A stretch of DNA of 64,000 nucleotides, taken from contig CAXXSI010000014.1 of NCBI GenBank assembly GCA_963669285.2, positions 186,001 through 250,000 on the forward strand, in the 5' to 3' direction. The DNA is from JAWKWH01 sp963669285 (GTDB lineage Bacteria > Pseudomonadota > Alphaproteobacteria > Rhizobiales > Rhizobiaceae). Below the pieces are notes generated by a model. It did not search any database and was not told where the DNA came from. It worked only from the letters and a program-made list of their open reading frames with translations. Every line of letters starts with the position of its first letter. Position 1 is the first letter of the stretch. A program made the translations under genes and the position numbers. Positions 1 to 8,138 of the stretch are shown one piece after another.

Positions 1-471
1 TCCGGCATGGAGCACCAGCAGGACGACCATTGCTCTGGCACCCAGTCCATGCGGCACGCGCGGCGGGTATAGATGGAAGTCGGGCAATGGGCCCTCTGCG
101 CCACCGAAAACAATCGGACCGGCTCCGGACAGGACAAACATTCCAATACCGCTTGCCGTCATTCCAAGGATGACGATGTAGAACAGGACATGTACCGCCT
201 TGGCCGAAAACTCCTGCCATCGCGGATCACTCCCGACGGCGGCGGGTTTTGCATCGAAACGCCACCACCAGACAATGCGGAAAAGCGTCAAGAGGAGAAT
301 CGTAATCCCCATTGGAGCGTGAAATTGCAGGATTTGCGCCTTCGCTACCGGATCAATGGTCTGACCGGCTCTAAAACCGGAACCGATGAGCGCAATGATC
401 AGCAGCGCCGACAGCCAATGAATGGTCACGGCTAAGGTGCCATATCGCGAGTTGTCGCTTTTCCGTGTCAT
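1..471 (-). CDS. Cytochrome b561 family protein (3' part outside window)
   Basis: Starts at the ATG whose complement is at 469-471 and runs off the left edge, so only the first 157 residues are present. The visible protein has hydrophobic helices and the histidines of the di-heme cytochrome b561 fold: His18 in VTIHWL, one in LQFHAPMG and one in KAVHVLFY. Proteins of this family are inner-membrane b-type cytochromes passing electrons between quinol and a periplasmic partner. It lies just downstream of the EF-hand gene on the same strand (26 bp gap), so co-transcription is possible. The electron partner cannot be told from this fragment. Confidence 0.85.
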   Translation of the reverse strand, partial: MTRKSDNSRYGTLAVTIHWLSALLIIALIGSGFRAGQTIDPVAKAQILQFHAPMGITILLLTLFRIVWWWRFDAKPAAVGSDPRWQEFSAKAVHVLFYIVILGMTASGIGMFVLSGAGPIVFGGAEGPLPDFHLYPPRVPHGLGARAMVVLLVLHAG

Positions 472-497
472 GGTGCGTTTCCTTTTCGCTGATCGGA

Positions 498-989
498 TTA
501 AAGGTCAGGCCGCAGCGCCGCCTTCATGGCAACGATGACCGTGAAGCCATTCAGAAACTCGTCCTGGGACAAAACCGCATCATCGTTGAGATCAGCGCGC
601 CTGAAGTCGGCATTCATGGCATGGCGCATTTCTGATGTTGTGATTTTACCATCGCCATTGCGGTCCCAGAAGGCGAAGACGATTTTAGTTGCGGTCACAA
701 AGGCGTCGGCTTTGCCTTCTTTCTCGGCCATGGCGGAAAACCCGGGATCCCAAGCGCTGAATTCCGCGTAGGTGAGGCTGTTGTTTTCATCCGCGTCCAT
801 GGACACAAAGACATCGTCGCGAAACGCTTCCAGGTCACCCTGGTGAATGTACCCATTGGAATTTCTGTCAATGGCCGAAAAGGTGAGTTCGGCGGTCAAC
901 CGACCTTCCGTTTTGTGGCTGTCGGCGAATACCGGATGAGCGCTTGCCAAAGCCACTGCGACGGCAACTGTAAGGGGCTTCCAATTCAT
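498..989 (-). CDS. Secreted EF-hand calcium-binding protein
   Basis: 163 residues. I chose the start at 989 because a strong ribosome site (AAGGAG) sits just upstream; an in-frame start 21 nt earlier lacks one. The N-terminus is a Sec signal peptide ending near VFADS. The mature part has four EF-hand-like loops: DRNSNGYIHQGD, DADENNSLTYAE, DRNGDGKITTSE and DLNDDAVLSQDE, all with acidic residues at calcium positions 1, 3, 5 and 12. It is probably a periplasmic Ca2+-binding or buffering protein. The same-strand cytochrome b561 downstream suggests a small envelope operon; the specific role is unknown. Confidence 0.85.
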   Translation of the reverse strand: MNWKPLTVAVAVALASAHPVFADSHKTEGRLTAELTFSAIDRNSNGYIHQGDLEAFRDDVFVSMDADENNSLTYAEFSAWDPGFSAMAEKEGKADAFVTATKIVFAFWDRNGDGKITTSEMRHAMNADFRRADLNDDAVLSQDEFLNGFTVIVAMKAALRPDL

Positions 990-1006
990 AACTTTTCTCC
1001 TTTGGT

Positions 1007-1378
1007 TCACGCCACGCAGTGATTGGCGACGGCGAGCTTCTTGAACAAATGGGGTGCAGCAACCGCGCTGGCCGGGTAGTCGGCGATGCGCCTTTGAAAC
1101 TCGGGATGTGTGAATGCATTTCGAAAGCTCTCCACATCCTGCCAGACGGCGTAATTGATGAAGGTCGAACTGCCGGCCAGTCCCTGATGGAGCTGTGTCG
1201 AGATGTAGCCGGGCTGGGCTTTCATGAAATCAGCATCATGAGCCCATGCCGCTAAAAGCGCCTCCTCGTCGGACGAATCGACGGTAAAGACATTGATGAG
1301 GACAATTGGCCCCTCCTCCGATCTCATCTGATCGGCCAGTGTCACAACTTGGTCGAGTTCTCTGAAATTCGCTGTCAT
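1007..1378 (-). CDS. Antibiotic biosynthesis monooxygenase (ABM) domain protein
   Basis: 123 residues; start at 1378 chosen for its AAGGAGGGA ribosome site. The sequence has the small ferredoxin-like ABM fold pattern: a first strand IVLINVFTV, the segment GYISTQLHQGL, the stretch FINYAVWQDVESFRNAF, and HPEFQRRI. Members act as cofactor-free monooxygenases, heme-degrading enzymes or quinone-modifying enzymes. It is divergent from the MarR gene with a palindromic operator between them, so the substrate or product is probably the MarR ligand, for example a quinone or phenolic compound. Substrate not identifiable from sequence. Confidence 0.8.
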   Translation of the reverse strand: MTANFRELDQVVTLADQMRSEEGPIVLINVFTVDSSDEEALLAAWAHDADFMKAQPGYISTQLHQGLAGSSTFINYAVWQDVESFRNAFTHPEFQRRIADYPASAVAAPHLFKKLAVANHCVA

Positions 1379-1395
1379 TTCTTCCCTCCTTTTAA

Positions 1396-1435
1396 ATAGC
1401 GTGCTATGTACATTTAGCATTGCATAGCACGCTAT
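1396..1435. promoter_or_regulatory. Double palindromic operator between abm and marR genes
   Basis: Two perfect 13-nt inverted arms, ATAGCGTGCTATG (1396-1408) and CATAGCACGCTAT (1423-1435), are separated by 14 nt. Each arm is itself a near-palindrome TAGC-GT/AC-GCTA, as expected for a dimer site of a MarR protein. The two centres are 27 bp apart. Position between the divergent start codons (1378 and 1454) means binding would cover both promoters. Confidence 0.8.
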
Positions 1436-1453
1436 GCAAGAGTAAAATTACGC

Positions 1454-1891
1454 ATGGCTTTTAAGAAAATGGAATCAGCGGGTTATTTGATAAATCACAC
1501 GGCGCGGCTGTTTGAACAGGCATTGCGTGAGCGGATCGCTCCGCTTGGCGTTGCGCCGGCACAGTTCATGACGCTGCTTGAACTATGGCGTGAAGACGGC
1601 CTGACGCAAAAAGATCTTGTCGAAAGGCTCGATGTCGAGCAAGCCACCATGGCAAACACAATTGCCAGAATGGAACGCGATGGCCTGGTTGAGCGACGGC
1701 CAAATCCGAAAGACGGCCGCTCGCGCTCTGTCCATATGACGCAAAGAGCCAAGTCACTCGAAACTGAGGCGACCAATTCGGCAAAAAACGTGAACCAGGA
1801 ATATCTGTCCGACCTATCTGAGGAAGAACGAAAACTGTTTCTTCAGTTCATGCAGCGGATTATCGCCAGCAGGAGAAACGCTTCGGACTAG
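1454..1891 (+). CDS. MarR family transcriptional regulator
   Basis: 145 residues, full length for the family. The winged helix-turn-helix spans about residues 30-100: APAQFMTLLELWREDGLTQ, then DLVERLDVEQATMANTIARM (recognition helix), then the wing GLVERRPNPKDGRS. Flanking helices form the dimer interface. MarR proteins are usually repressors released by small aromatic or oxidizing ligands. It is divergent from the ABM gene and very likely represses both through the palindromes at 1396-1435, including its own gene. Confidence 0.9.
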   Translation: MAFKKMESAGYLINHTARLFEQALRERIAPLGVAPAQFMTLLELWREDGLTQKDLVERLDVEQATMANTIARMERDGLVERRPNPKDGRSRSVHMTQRAKSLETEATNSAKNVNQEYLSDLSEEERKLFLQFMQRIIASRRNASD

Positions 1892-1899
1892 GGCCTATT

Positions 1900-2118
1900 G
1901 AGTATCCGGTTTATGTGGATTCGTTTGAACGCCGGGATTTTGCGGTCCGGCCGGGAGCGCGGGGGACGCGGTGCAAGTACCGTCAGACCCGCGCGACGCA
2001 GACCGGGCCGCAAAAGACCAAGTTCAAACGATTGCAGTATCATTCAGGCGCATGATCGATCGCGTGCTTGGCAGCTTTTTTTTCGCATCAAACCGCTTTC
2101 CCTATGCCGGACACGCTC
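1900..2118 (+). repeat. MITE-like dispersed repeat, copy 1 (internally deleted)
   Basis: 219 bp starting GAGTATCCGGTTTA and ending GCCGGACACGCTC, so the ends are inverted-repeat related. The first ~150 bp are nearly identical to the reverse complement of 62377-62683 (shared stretches include TTTGAACGCCGGGATTTTG and GACCCGCGCGACGCAGACCG). Relative to that copy it lacks about 85 bp near the right end. No TA duplication is evident here, suggesting an older, decayed insertion. An open frame crosses it but is stopped in the other copy, so it is not coding. It fills most of the gap between marR and the next gene; 2119-2296 shows nothing recognisable. Confidence 0.8.
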
Positions 2119-2296
2119 CAGGAAGCGACGATGGAAGTTGACCAATCCGAGCGTTCGCGCCACAAACCGGTTGCACCCGTTCGCAAGGTGGGGAAATGCA
2201 GTAGTTAAAGGATGGCAGTACGGTGCTGCCGATTGATACGAACATAATCGTTCACCTGTAACATCTGGCTTCCCATTGGATTATTGAAGGCAAAAA

Positions 2297-3610
2297 ATGT
2301 CTGCATCGAGCCTGGCCTCCAGAATGGCGGTCACCACATCGCTTCCACGCAAACCCGCCGACGCCGCCAGCACGGTGAAGGTCGGTTTCCTCGCCCCGTT
2401 GTCTGGCGACGTCGTTTCGTGGGGCGAACCAGGCTATCAGGGATGTCAGATCTGGACTGACTGGATCAACGCTGCCGGCGGTCTCAACATCGCCGGCAAC
2501 CGGCACAAGATCGAACTGATCGCTTATGATTGCCAGTACCACCCCGACCTTGCCTTGGCGGGTGCGCGCAAACTGGTGGACGAGGACGGGGTGAAATTCC
2601 TGCTGATGCTCGGTGGCGACACCTATCCGCCTGTTCAGAGTTATCTCAATCAGCGCAAGATCCTCGCATCAACGAATTTGCCCAGTGACCTGTCACCCGA
2701 TACGCCCTATCTGATTGCGCCGGCGGAGGTTCACCCGATCTATGTCGTTACCGGAGTCGACTGGCTGGCGTCCGAACGGCCACACCTGAAGAAGGTCGCC
2801 ATGTGCGCGCAGAGGGATTCACTCGGCCTTCCGTCGATTGCCACCTATCGCGCGGCATTCGAAGCAGCCGGCATAGACATCGTCAGAGAGATTTTCTTTC
2901 CGGCAAGCGCCGTCGATTTCGCCGGAATAGTCTCTTCAATGCTGGACACGAAACCGGATATCCTGTGCTGGGATACCGCCTATGAGCCGTTCGTGCACGG
3001 CCTGACCGAAGAAGCGTTCAGGCAGGGGTTTACGGGCCAGATCATTTCTTGCACGGCAGACAACTATCAGGCGATGATCGCTCAAACCAGCGTTGAGTTT
3101 ATGGAAGGATTCGTCTTTCAATTTCCCGATTTCGACGACCCCGCCCTGAACAGCGCCAACGTCACCTTCACCAAGCCAAACGAGTTCTACGACACCTTCA
3201 ATCATCGCTTTCCGGGGAACTGGAGCGCCGTCGCCTGGGTTTACACGTCGATTCTCGACTTGTGGAAGTCTGCGGTTGAAACCGCCGGAACGGTTGAGCC
3301 GGTGTCGGTGCTGGCTGCCATGAAAGCCGGCGGACGTGGAGCGCATGCGTTCGGCGAAGCGGCCTGGTGGGGTCGTGAGCTTTTCGGAATCGACAATGCG
3401 TTGGTCGGCAACTGGCCCGTCGTCGAGATTCGCAACGGAAAAGCCAGAATAGCCGAGTACCGTTCAATTCCGGACTGGTGGGACAGGAACAGCGAACTCC
3501 TCGTCAGGCACATGCGGGCGCTCGGTCAGATGTGGGACCAGCGCATTGCTCCATCAGCCGCAGTCGACCCAATTCCCGAGCGAACCTTTCCGCGCCGGAT
3601 TTCGCGCTAG
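2297..3610 (+). CDS. ABC substrate-binding protein, HAAT type, without signal peptide
   Basis: 437 residues of the LivK/UrtA/AmiC-like periplasmic binding fold: KVGFLAPLSGDVVSWGEPG at the start of lobe 1, LMLGGDTYPPVQSYL, and the aromatic-rich C-terminus DWWDRNSELLVRHMRALGQ. It is closely similar to the product of 4065-5360 along its whole length. Unlike that paralogue it has no Tat or Sec signal: the N-terminus MSASSLASRMAVTTSLPRK carries no hydrophobic core, and an in-frame TGA at 2285 excludes an upstream extension. The ribosome site (GAAGG) is modest. Either the protein stays in the cytoplasm (a sensor?) or this is a decaying duplicate. First gene before the transporter operon, 454 bp from the next. 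Confidence 0.85.
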   Translation: MSASSLASRMAVTTSLPRKPADAASTVKVGFLAPLSGDVVSWGEPGYQGCQIWTDWINAAGGLNIAGNRHKIELIAYDCQYHPDLALAGARKLVDEDGVKFLLMLGGDTYPPVQSYLNQRKILASTNLPSDLSPDTPYLIAPAEVHPIYVVTGVDWLASERPHLKKVAMCAQRDSLGLPSIATYRAAFEAAGIDIVREIFFPASAVDFAGIVSSMLDTKPDILCWDTAYEPFVHGLTEEAFRQGFTGQIISCTADNYQAMIAQTSVEFMEGFVFQFPDFDDPALNSANVTFTKPNEFYDTFNHRFPGNWSAVAWVYTSILDLWKSAVETAGTVEPVSVLAAMKAGGRGAHAFGEAAWWGRELFGIDNALVGNWPVVEIRNGKARIAEYRSIPDWWDRNSELLVRHMRALGQMWDQRIAPSAAVDPIPERTFPRRISR

Positions 3611-4064
3611 TTATTTGCCGTCAAATGAAATTGGTATACAATATTACCTCACACGCCTAAACCAATTTCAACGCCAGTCGCAATCACGTTTGCGATTTGG
3701 GGTTGGCCGGTCGTCGGATTTGAAACCAAAGTTGCGATTGGGATCAAATCCACGGAATTTGGTTTCCGCTTGGTCCATCTTCATTCCAGTCGATTCGGCA
3801 CCGCACTTAACATATTGAAATAATACAATTATACCCATTGTCAATTGCGAGCATGAATTCAGCCATGCAACCAATTCGCGGATGATATGGACCAGCAATT
3901 GAAACCAATTCTAATATTGGGCGGTCCAATTCTTGATTAATTCCGATTTTCATTCTACAGTTTGGGTGAACCGATTAGACCAAAATGGCAATTGGTTTAC
4001 ATCGCCGAAACTCACCGGGTGATCCGGTGATTGCGAGTCGGCGAAGGATGGGAGGATCAGACTG
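3611..4064 (+). promoter_or_regulatory. AT-rich control region before the transporter operon
   Basis: 454 bp without a gene, clearly more AT-rich than its surroundings. It holds several CCAAT/ATTGG-type elements: ATTGGTATACAAT (3630-3642), ACCAATTTC (3661), the inverted pair AATTGAAACCAATT (3897-3910), and CAATTGGTTT (3989-3998), the last about 67 bp before the start codon. The same half-sites crowd the region at 10404-10655 beside the GntR regulator. The AATTGGT...ACCAATT form resembles operators of FCD-type GntR proteins such as PdhR. Promoter boxes could not be assigned with confidence. Confidence 0.55.
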
Positions 4065-5360
4065 TTGACTACTTTCTCGAAAAACGGAATCGGTCGTCGC
4101 GAGTTCTTGTCGAGCACTGCGGCTGTAACATTTCTGGCTTCGACCGGAATGCCCAAACTGGCGTTTGGTGCGGAAAAAACCGTCAAGATCGGATTCTTGG
4201 CGCCACTGACCGGCCCGGTCTCGGCCTGGGGTAAACCAGGACTGGACGGATGCCAGATATGGGCGGACTGGGTGAACAATGCAGGTGGCATCAAGGTCGG
4301 CGACGATGCCTACAAGGTCGAGTTCGTGGCTTATGACAACGAATACGATCCAGGCAAGGCCCGAACCGGTGCAGCCAAGCTGATCAAGGAAGACGGCGTA
4401 AAGTTCATCATGATGCTCGGCGGGGATACCTGGCCCGGGGTGCAGCCGCTTGCCGAAAAGGAAGGCATGCTGGTTTCAACCCTTTTGCCCTCCGACCTGA
4501 CGCCGGATACCAAGACGCTGATTGCACCATGCGAAGTGCATCCGATTTACAACGTCACCGGAGTTGAGTGGCTGGCGGAAAATCACCCTGAAAAGAAAAC
4601 CGCGGTGGTTTGCGCGCAAGACGATGCTCTGGGCAAACCGTCGGTCGCGACATATCTGGCGGCGTTTGAAGGTGCCGGTATCGAAGTGGTCGACGATCCG
4701 CTGTTCTTCGATCCCGCGACAACGGATTTCGCGCCGGTCATGACCAGGCTTTTGTCGAAGAATCCGGACATTCTCTGCCTTGACACCTGCTATGCGGACT
4801 ATGTTCATCCGCTTTGCGAACAGGCGTTCCAGCAGGGTTTCAAGGGCACAATCCTGTCGTGCACCGCGGATTTCTATCCCAAGATCATCGAGAAAACATC
4901 TAAGGAATTCATGGAAGGTTTCATCTTCCAATTCCCGGATTTCGATGACCCGGCACTCAATGACGATCGCGTCAATTTCAACAAGCCGAATGAGTTCTTT
5001 GCGGAATATGCAAAACGTTTCGGCGAAGCGGAATGGAGCGCGGTATCCTGGGAATATGCCTCGATCATGGACTTGTGGGCGGATGCCGCCTCGAAGGCGG
5101 GGTCGGTTGAACCAGCCGATATTCTAACTGCCATGAAGTCCGGCAAGGGCAAGCATGCCTTTGGCGATGCCGAATGGTGGGGTGAGGAGCTGTTTGGTAT
5201 CCAGAACGCGCTGGTGGGTAACTGGCCGGTTGTGGTGATCGAAAACGGCAAGGCCGTCATCAAGGAGTATCGGTCAATTCCCGCCTGGTGGGAAAAACAT
5301 AGCGACCTGATGATCAAGCATTTCACGGCTCTTGGCCAGATGTGGAACCAGCGCGGCTGA
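4065..5360 (+). CDS. ABC substrate-binding protein, HAAT type, Tat-exported
   Basis: 431 residues. The TTG at 4065 is used: GGGAGGA lies 8-9 nt upstream. The N-terminus has a twin-arginine signal (GRREFLSS, then a hydrophobic stretch to LAFGAE). The mature protein is a two-lobe type-I periplasmic binding protein (KIGFLAPLTGPVSAWGKPG; MMLGGDTWPGVQPLAEKEG). Several Trp residues near the C-terminus (EWWGEELFG, PAWWEKHSDL) may line the site. It leads the operon of permeases and ATPases and precedes the trimethylamine dehydrogenase cluster, so a methylated amine ligand is plausible but inferred. The family also includes urea, amide and branched-chain amino-acid binders. Confidence 0.9.
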   Translation: MTTFSKNGIGRREFLSSTAAVTFLASTGMPKLAFGAEKTVKIGFLAPLTGPVSAWGKPGLDGCQIWADWVNNAGGIKVGDDAYKVEFVAYDNEYDPGKARTGAAKLIKEDGVKFIMMLGGDTWPGVQPLAEKEGMLVSTLLPSDLTPDTKTLIAPCEVHPIYNVTGVEWLAENHPEKKTAVVCAQDDALGKPSVATYLAAFEGAGIEVVDDPLFFDPATTDFAPVMTRLLSKNPDILCLDTCYADYVHPLCEQAFQQGFKGTILSCTADFYPKIIEKTSKEFMEGFIFQFPDFDDPALNDDRVNFNKPNEFFAEYAKRFGEAEWSAVSWEYASIMDLWADAASKAGSVEPADILTAMKSGKGKHAFGDAEWWGEELFGIQNALVGNWPVVVIENGKAVIKEYRSIPAWWEKHSDLMIKHFTALGQMWNQRG

Positions 5361-5375
5361 TCCGCTGCTGATCGG

Positions 5376-5397
5376 AGGCGCCCCGAACAGGGCGCCT
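5376..5397 (+). terminator. Intra-operon hairpin after the binding-protein gene
   Basis: Perfect 8-bp stem AGGCGCCC / GGGCGCCT with a 6-nt loop, starting 15 nt after the stop codon and followed by only TT. Such hairpins after binding-protein genes commonly act as partial terminators or 3'-end stabilizers, giving more binding protein than permease. Confidence 0.6.
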
Positions 5398-5465
5398 TCC
5401 TCCCGCCGGCCTCTCGTGCGACTGTTCGGGAGGCCGTTCCCTGAGTTGCGAACCCTGGCTGCACC

Positions 5466-6335
5466 ATGACCGAACTCATTATGCAAACGATCGTCAACGC
5501 GATCTACTCTGCGAGCTATCTGTCGCTGATCGCTGTCGGGTTGGTTCTGATATTCGGCGTTATGGGCGTTATCAATTTCGCCCATGGCGAACTCTACATG
5601 GCCGGCGCCTATTCGGTTGTCGCGCTGTATTCGATGTTCAACCTGCCGTTCTTTGTTGCGGTTGCCGCCGGATTGGTTTTCGTCGGCGTCCTTGGTTTGA
5701 TTATGGAATTCGCCCTGTTCAGACCGTTGCGGGACAATCCGCTTGGAGGGTTGATCGCCTCGATCGGTTTCCTCCTGATCCTGCAGACCGCAGCCGTTTT
5801 AGGTTTCGGCGTGCGCATGGCCCATATCAAACCCCCGACACAGGCCAAGATCGAAGTTATGCAGGGCGTGGTGCTGACCCATCAGAGGCTCTATGTCATC
5901 ATTGCCGCTTTTGTGCTGCTCACCGCGCTTTACATCTTCCTGCGCAAGACCAAATTCGGCTGGGCGATGCGTGCCTGCGCGCAGGACCGCGAAGCCGCGG
6001 CGCTGCAAGGGATTTCGCTTAACCAGATCACGCGAATTGCCATGTTCATCGGCGCGGGCCTTGCCGGTGTTTCCGGCGCGCTGACCGCGCCTCTGGTCAG
6101 CCCGACACCGTTCATGGGTCATTCCGTTATCGTCACCGCATTTATCATCATCGTTGTCGGCGGAATCGGCCAGTTGGAAGGAGCGGTCGTCGCGGCGGTC
6201 CTTTACGCATTTGTCCATACCTTCGTCACCACATTCTATGACGGCGTTATCGCCGACATTGTCGGTCTGCTCTTGATGCTGCTGGTTCTCGTGGTCAAGC
6301 CAACCGGTCTGTTTGGAGCCAAGGAACGTGCCTGA
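5466..6335 (+). CDS. ABC permease, LivH family
   Basis: 289 residues with about eight membrane helices and the LivH signature near the N-terminus, GVMGVINFAHGELYMAGAY. The cytoplasmic coupling segment is around ACAQDREAAALQGISLNQI. It is one half of the inner-membrane channel with the next gene. The downstream livM-like GTG overlaps its stop codon, showing translational coupling. The 105-bp gap from the binding-protein gene contains the hairpin at 5376-5397. Family level is secure; the transported compound is inferred from context only. Confidence 0.92.
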   Translation: MTELIMQTIVNAIYSASYLSLIAVGLVLIFGVMGVINFAHGELYMAGAYSVVALYSMFNLPFFVAVAAGLVFVGVLGLIMEFALFRPLRDNPLGGLIASIGFLLILQTAAVLGFGVRMAHIKPPTQAKIEVMQGVVLTHQRLYVIIAAFVLLTALYIFLRKTKFGWAMRACAQDREAAALQGISLNQITRIAMFIGAGLAGVSGALTAPLVSPTPFMGHSVIVTAFIIIVVGGIGQLEGAVVAAVLYAFVHTFVTTFYDGVIADIVGLLLMLLVLVVKPTGLFGAKERA

Positions 6336-7371
6336 ACGCAATCTTGCTCTGATCAGCTGGATCTTCGGCGCTGCACTTCTGGCAGTGCTGATCGCCCTGC
6401 CGAACCTGCTCAGCTATTCGCAGCGGGAAATCCTGGTGTTGCTGGTCATCAATGTATTGCTGGTGTCCAGCTACCGGCTGATGACGCTGACCGGCGAGTG
6501 GTCGCTTGGACATGTGGTCATCATGGGTGTGGGCGCCTATGCGAGCGCTCTCATATCCAAACGGCTCGGCGTGCCTGTGCCGATTTCGATGCTGCTTGGC
6601 GCGTCAGCATCGGCATTGATGGCTGCAGCGTTGAGCTTCCCGTTGTTCCGGATGAAAGGGTTTTATTTCCTGATCGGTTCATTCGCCGCAGGCGAGGTGA
6701 TCCGGCTGTTCTGGAAGTATTTCACATTCCCGTTTGGCGGCGCCAAGGGCCTCAAGCTGATACCGTCATTCCCGGATATCGGCACGATCTCGTTCTTTGA
6801 GCCGGAAAACTACTACCTGTTCTGCCTGGTCGTTGTCTCGGTCAGCCTGTTCATCCTCTACCGCATCGAACGCTCACGCATCGGCCTGACCTTTCATGCC
6901 ATCCACTGGCAGGACAAGCTCGCCGAATCCGTCGGTGTCGATACGTTTCGCTACCGCACGCTCGCCTTCGTCATCTCTTCGTTCTTCGCCGGATTGTCGG
7001 GCACGCTGCTGGCCCACTATATCGGCACGATCAATCCGACCCGGTTTGACGTTGAAGAAATGGTCTACGTGCTGGTCTGGGCGATCGTCGGCGGAACGGC
7101 AACATTCTACGGGCCGATCCTCGGCGTTGTCGTGCTGACCGTCATCAATGAGATCATATTGCGGTCGCTCGGCCTCGATACGGCCCGACCGATGATTTAC
7201 GGCGCCATTCTGATCGCCTCGGTCCTGTTCCTGCCGGATGGTATCGAAAGCCTGGTTGAAAAAGCCAAGGCGCGTCTTTTAGGCCGTGGCCGCACCGGTC
7301 AGGGCCAAAGGGCGGAAGCTGCGACCGCATTGCCCGACAAGGCCGACAACCAGGGGCAGGTGGCGCGATGA
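6328..7371 (+). CDS. ABC permease, LivM family
   Basis: 347 residues. I prefer the GTG at 6328, which overlaps the preceding stop (gtgccTGA) and has AAGGA and GGAG upstream, over the TTG at 6313. LivM features: SLGHVVIMGVGAYASALIS near the N-terminus, about nine helices, the coupling region IHWQDKLAESVGVDTFRYR, and a polar Gly/Gln/Ala-rich tail after residue ~320. It pairs with the LivH-like subunit as the translocation path. The next gene's ATG overlaps its stop (ATGA). Confidence 0.92.
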   Translation: MPERNLALISWIFGAALLAVLIALPNLLSYSQREILVLLVINVLLVSSYRLMTLTGEWSLGHVVIMGVGAYASALISKRLGVPVPISMLLGASASALMAAALSFPLFRMKGFYFLIGSFAAGEVIRLFWKYFTFPFGGAKGLKLIPSFPDIGTISFFEPENYYLFCLVVVSVSLFILYRIERSRIGLTFHAIHWQDKLAESVGVDTFRYRTLAFVISSFFAGLSGTLLAHYIGTINPTRFDVEEMVYVLVWAIVGGTATFYGPILGVVVLTVINEIILRSLGLDTARPMIYGAILIASVLFLPDGIESLVEKAKARLLGRGRTGQGQRAEAATALPDKADNQGQVAR

Positions 7372-8138
7372 GCGATGCAATTCTCGAAGTTCGCAACCTG
7401 ACCCGCCAGTTTGGCGGCCTTGTTGCCGTCAACTGCCTGAATTTCTCGGTGGAACGGGGTGCAATTCACGGATTGATTGGTCCAAACGGTGCCGGCAAGA
7501 CCACCACGTTCAACGTGATCAGCGGATTTTACGCACCGACGTCAGGTCAAGTGATCTACGATGGCCGCGACATTTCCGGTATGAAGACCGCATCGCTGGC
7601 TTCCATCGGTCTGGTGCGAACGTTTCAAGGCACAACCCTGTTCAAAGAGTTCTCGGTCATCGACAATGTGCGCGTCGGTTGTCACGGCTCGTCCGGTGCC
7701 GGATTTATCTCGCGCATTCTGGGCAGCGACGCGGAAACGGAGCGGGCGGCGACCCGGAAATCCGAGGAGCTTCTGGAGTTTTTCGGCCTGAGCGAATTCA
7801 GGGACGAGCTGGCTTCCAACCTTTCGCATGGCCATCAGCGCGCGCTTGGAATGGCCGTGGCGCTGGCTGCCGATCCGAAGATCATCCTGCTTGATGAACC
7901 GTTTACCGGCATGAACCCGGAAGAAACGCGGCGCATGATGGAGCTGTCGCGCGATGTGCGCGATCGCGGCATCACCGTCATGCTGGTCGAACACGACATG
8001 CAGGCGATCATGGGGCTTTGCGACCGCATCACCGTGATGAATTTCGGCGCGCTTTTGACCGAAGGAACACCCGACCAGGTGCGCTCCGATCCGGCGGTCA
8101 TCAAGGCCTATCTCGGGAGCACCGTCGATGCTGCTTGA
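7368..8138 (+). CDS. ABC ATPase, LivG family
   Basis: 256 residues. Walker A is GPNGAGKTT (about residues 38-46), the signature is LSHGHQRALG, Walker B is IILLDEPFTGM and the switch histidine is in VEHDM. The long insert after the Q-loop (VRTFQGTTLFKEFSV to ~residue 140) is typical of LivG rather than LivF. It hydrolyses ATP at the cytoplasmic face of the LivHM-like channel. The start overlaps the livM-like stop by 4 nt and its own 3' end overlaps the livF-like start by 11 nt. Confidence 0.93.
   Translation: MSDAILEVRNLTRQFGGLVAVNCLNFSVERGAIHGLIGPNGAGKTTTFNVISGFYAPTSGQVIYDGRDISGMKTASLASIGLVRTFQGTTLFKEFSVIDNVRVGCHGSSGAGFISRILGSDAETERAATRKSEELLEFFGLSEFRDELASNLSHGHQRALGMAVALAADPKIILLDEPFTGMNPEETRRMMELSRDVRDRGITVMLVEHDMQAIMGLCDRITVMNFGALLTEGTPDQVRSDPAVIKAYLGSTVDAA

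Noticed and set aside
1898..2236. Open frame of 112 codons after marR
   Set aside because: It lies mostly in the dispersed repeat; the other copy of the repeat has a stop in the same frame, and the sequence is Arg-rich with no ribosome site.
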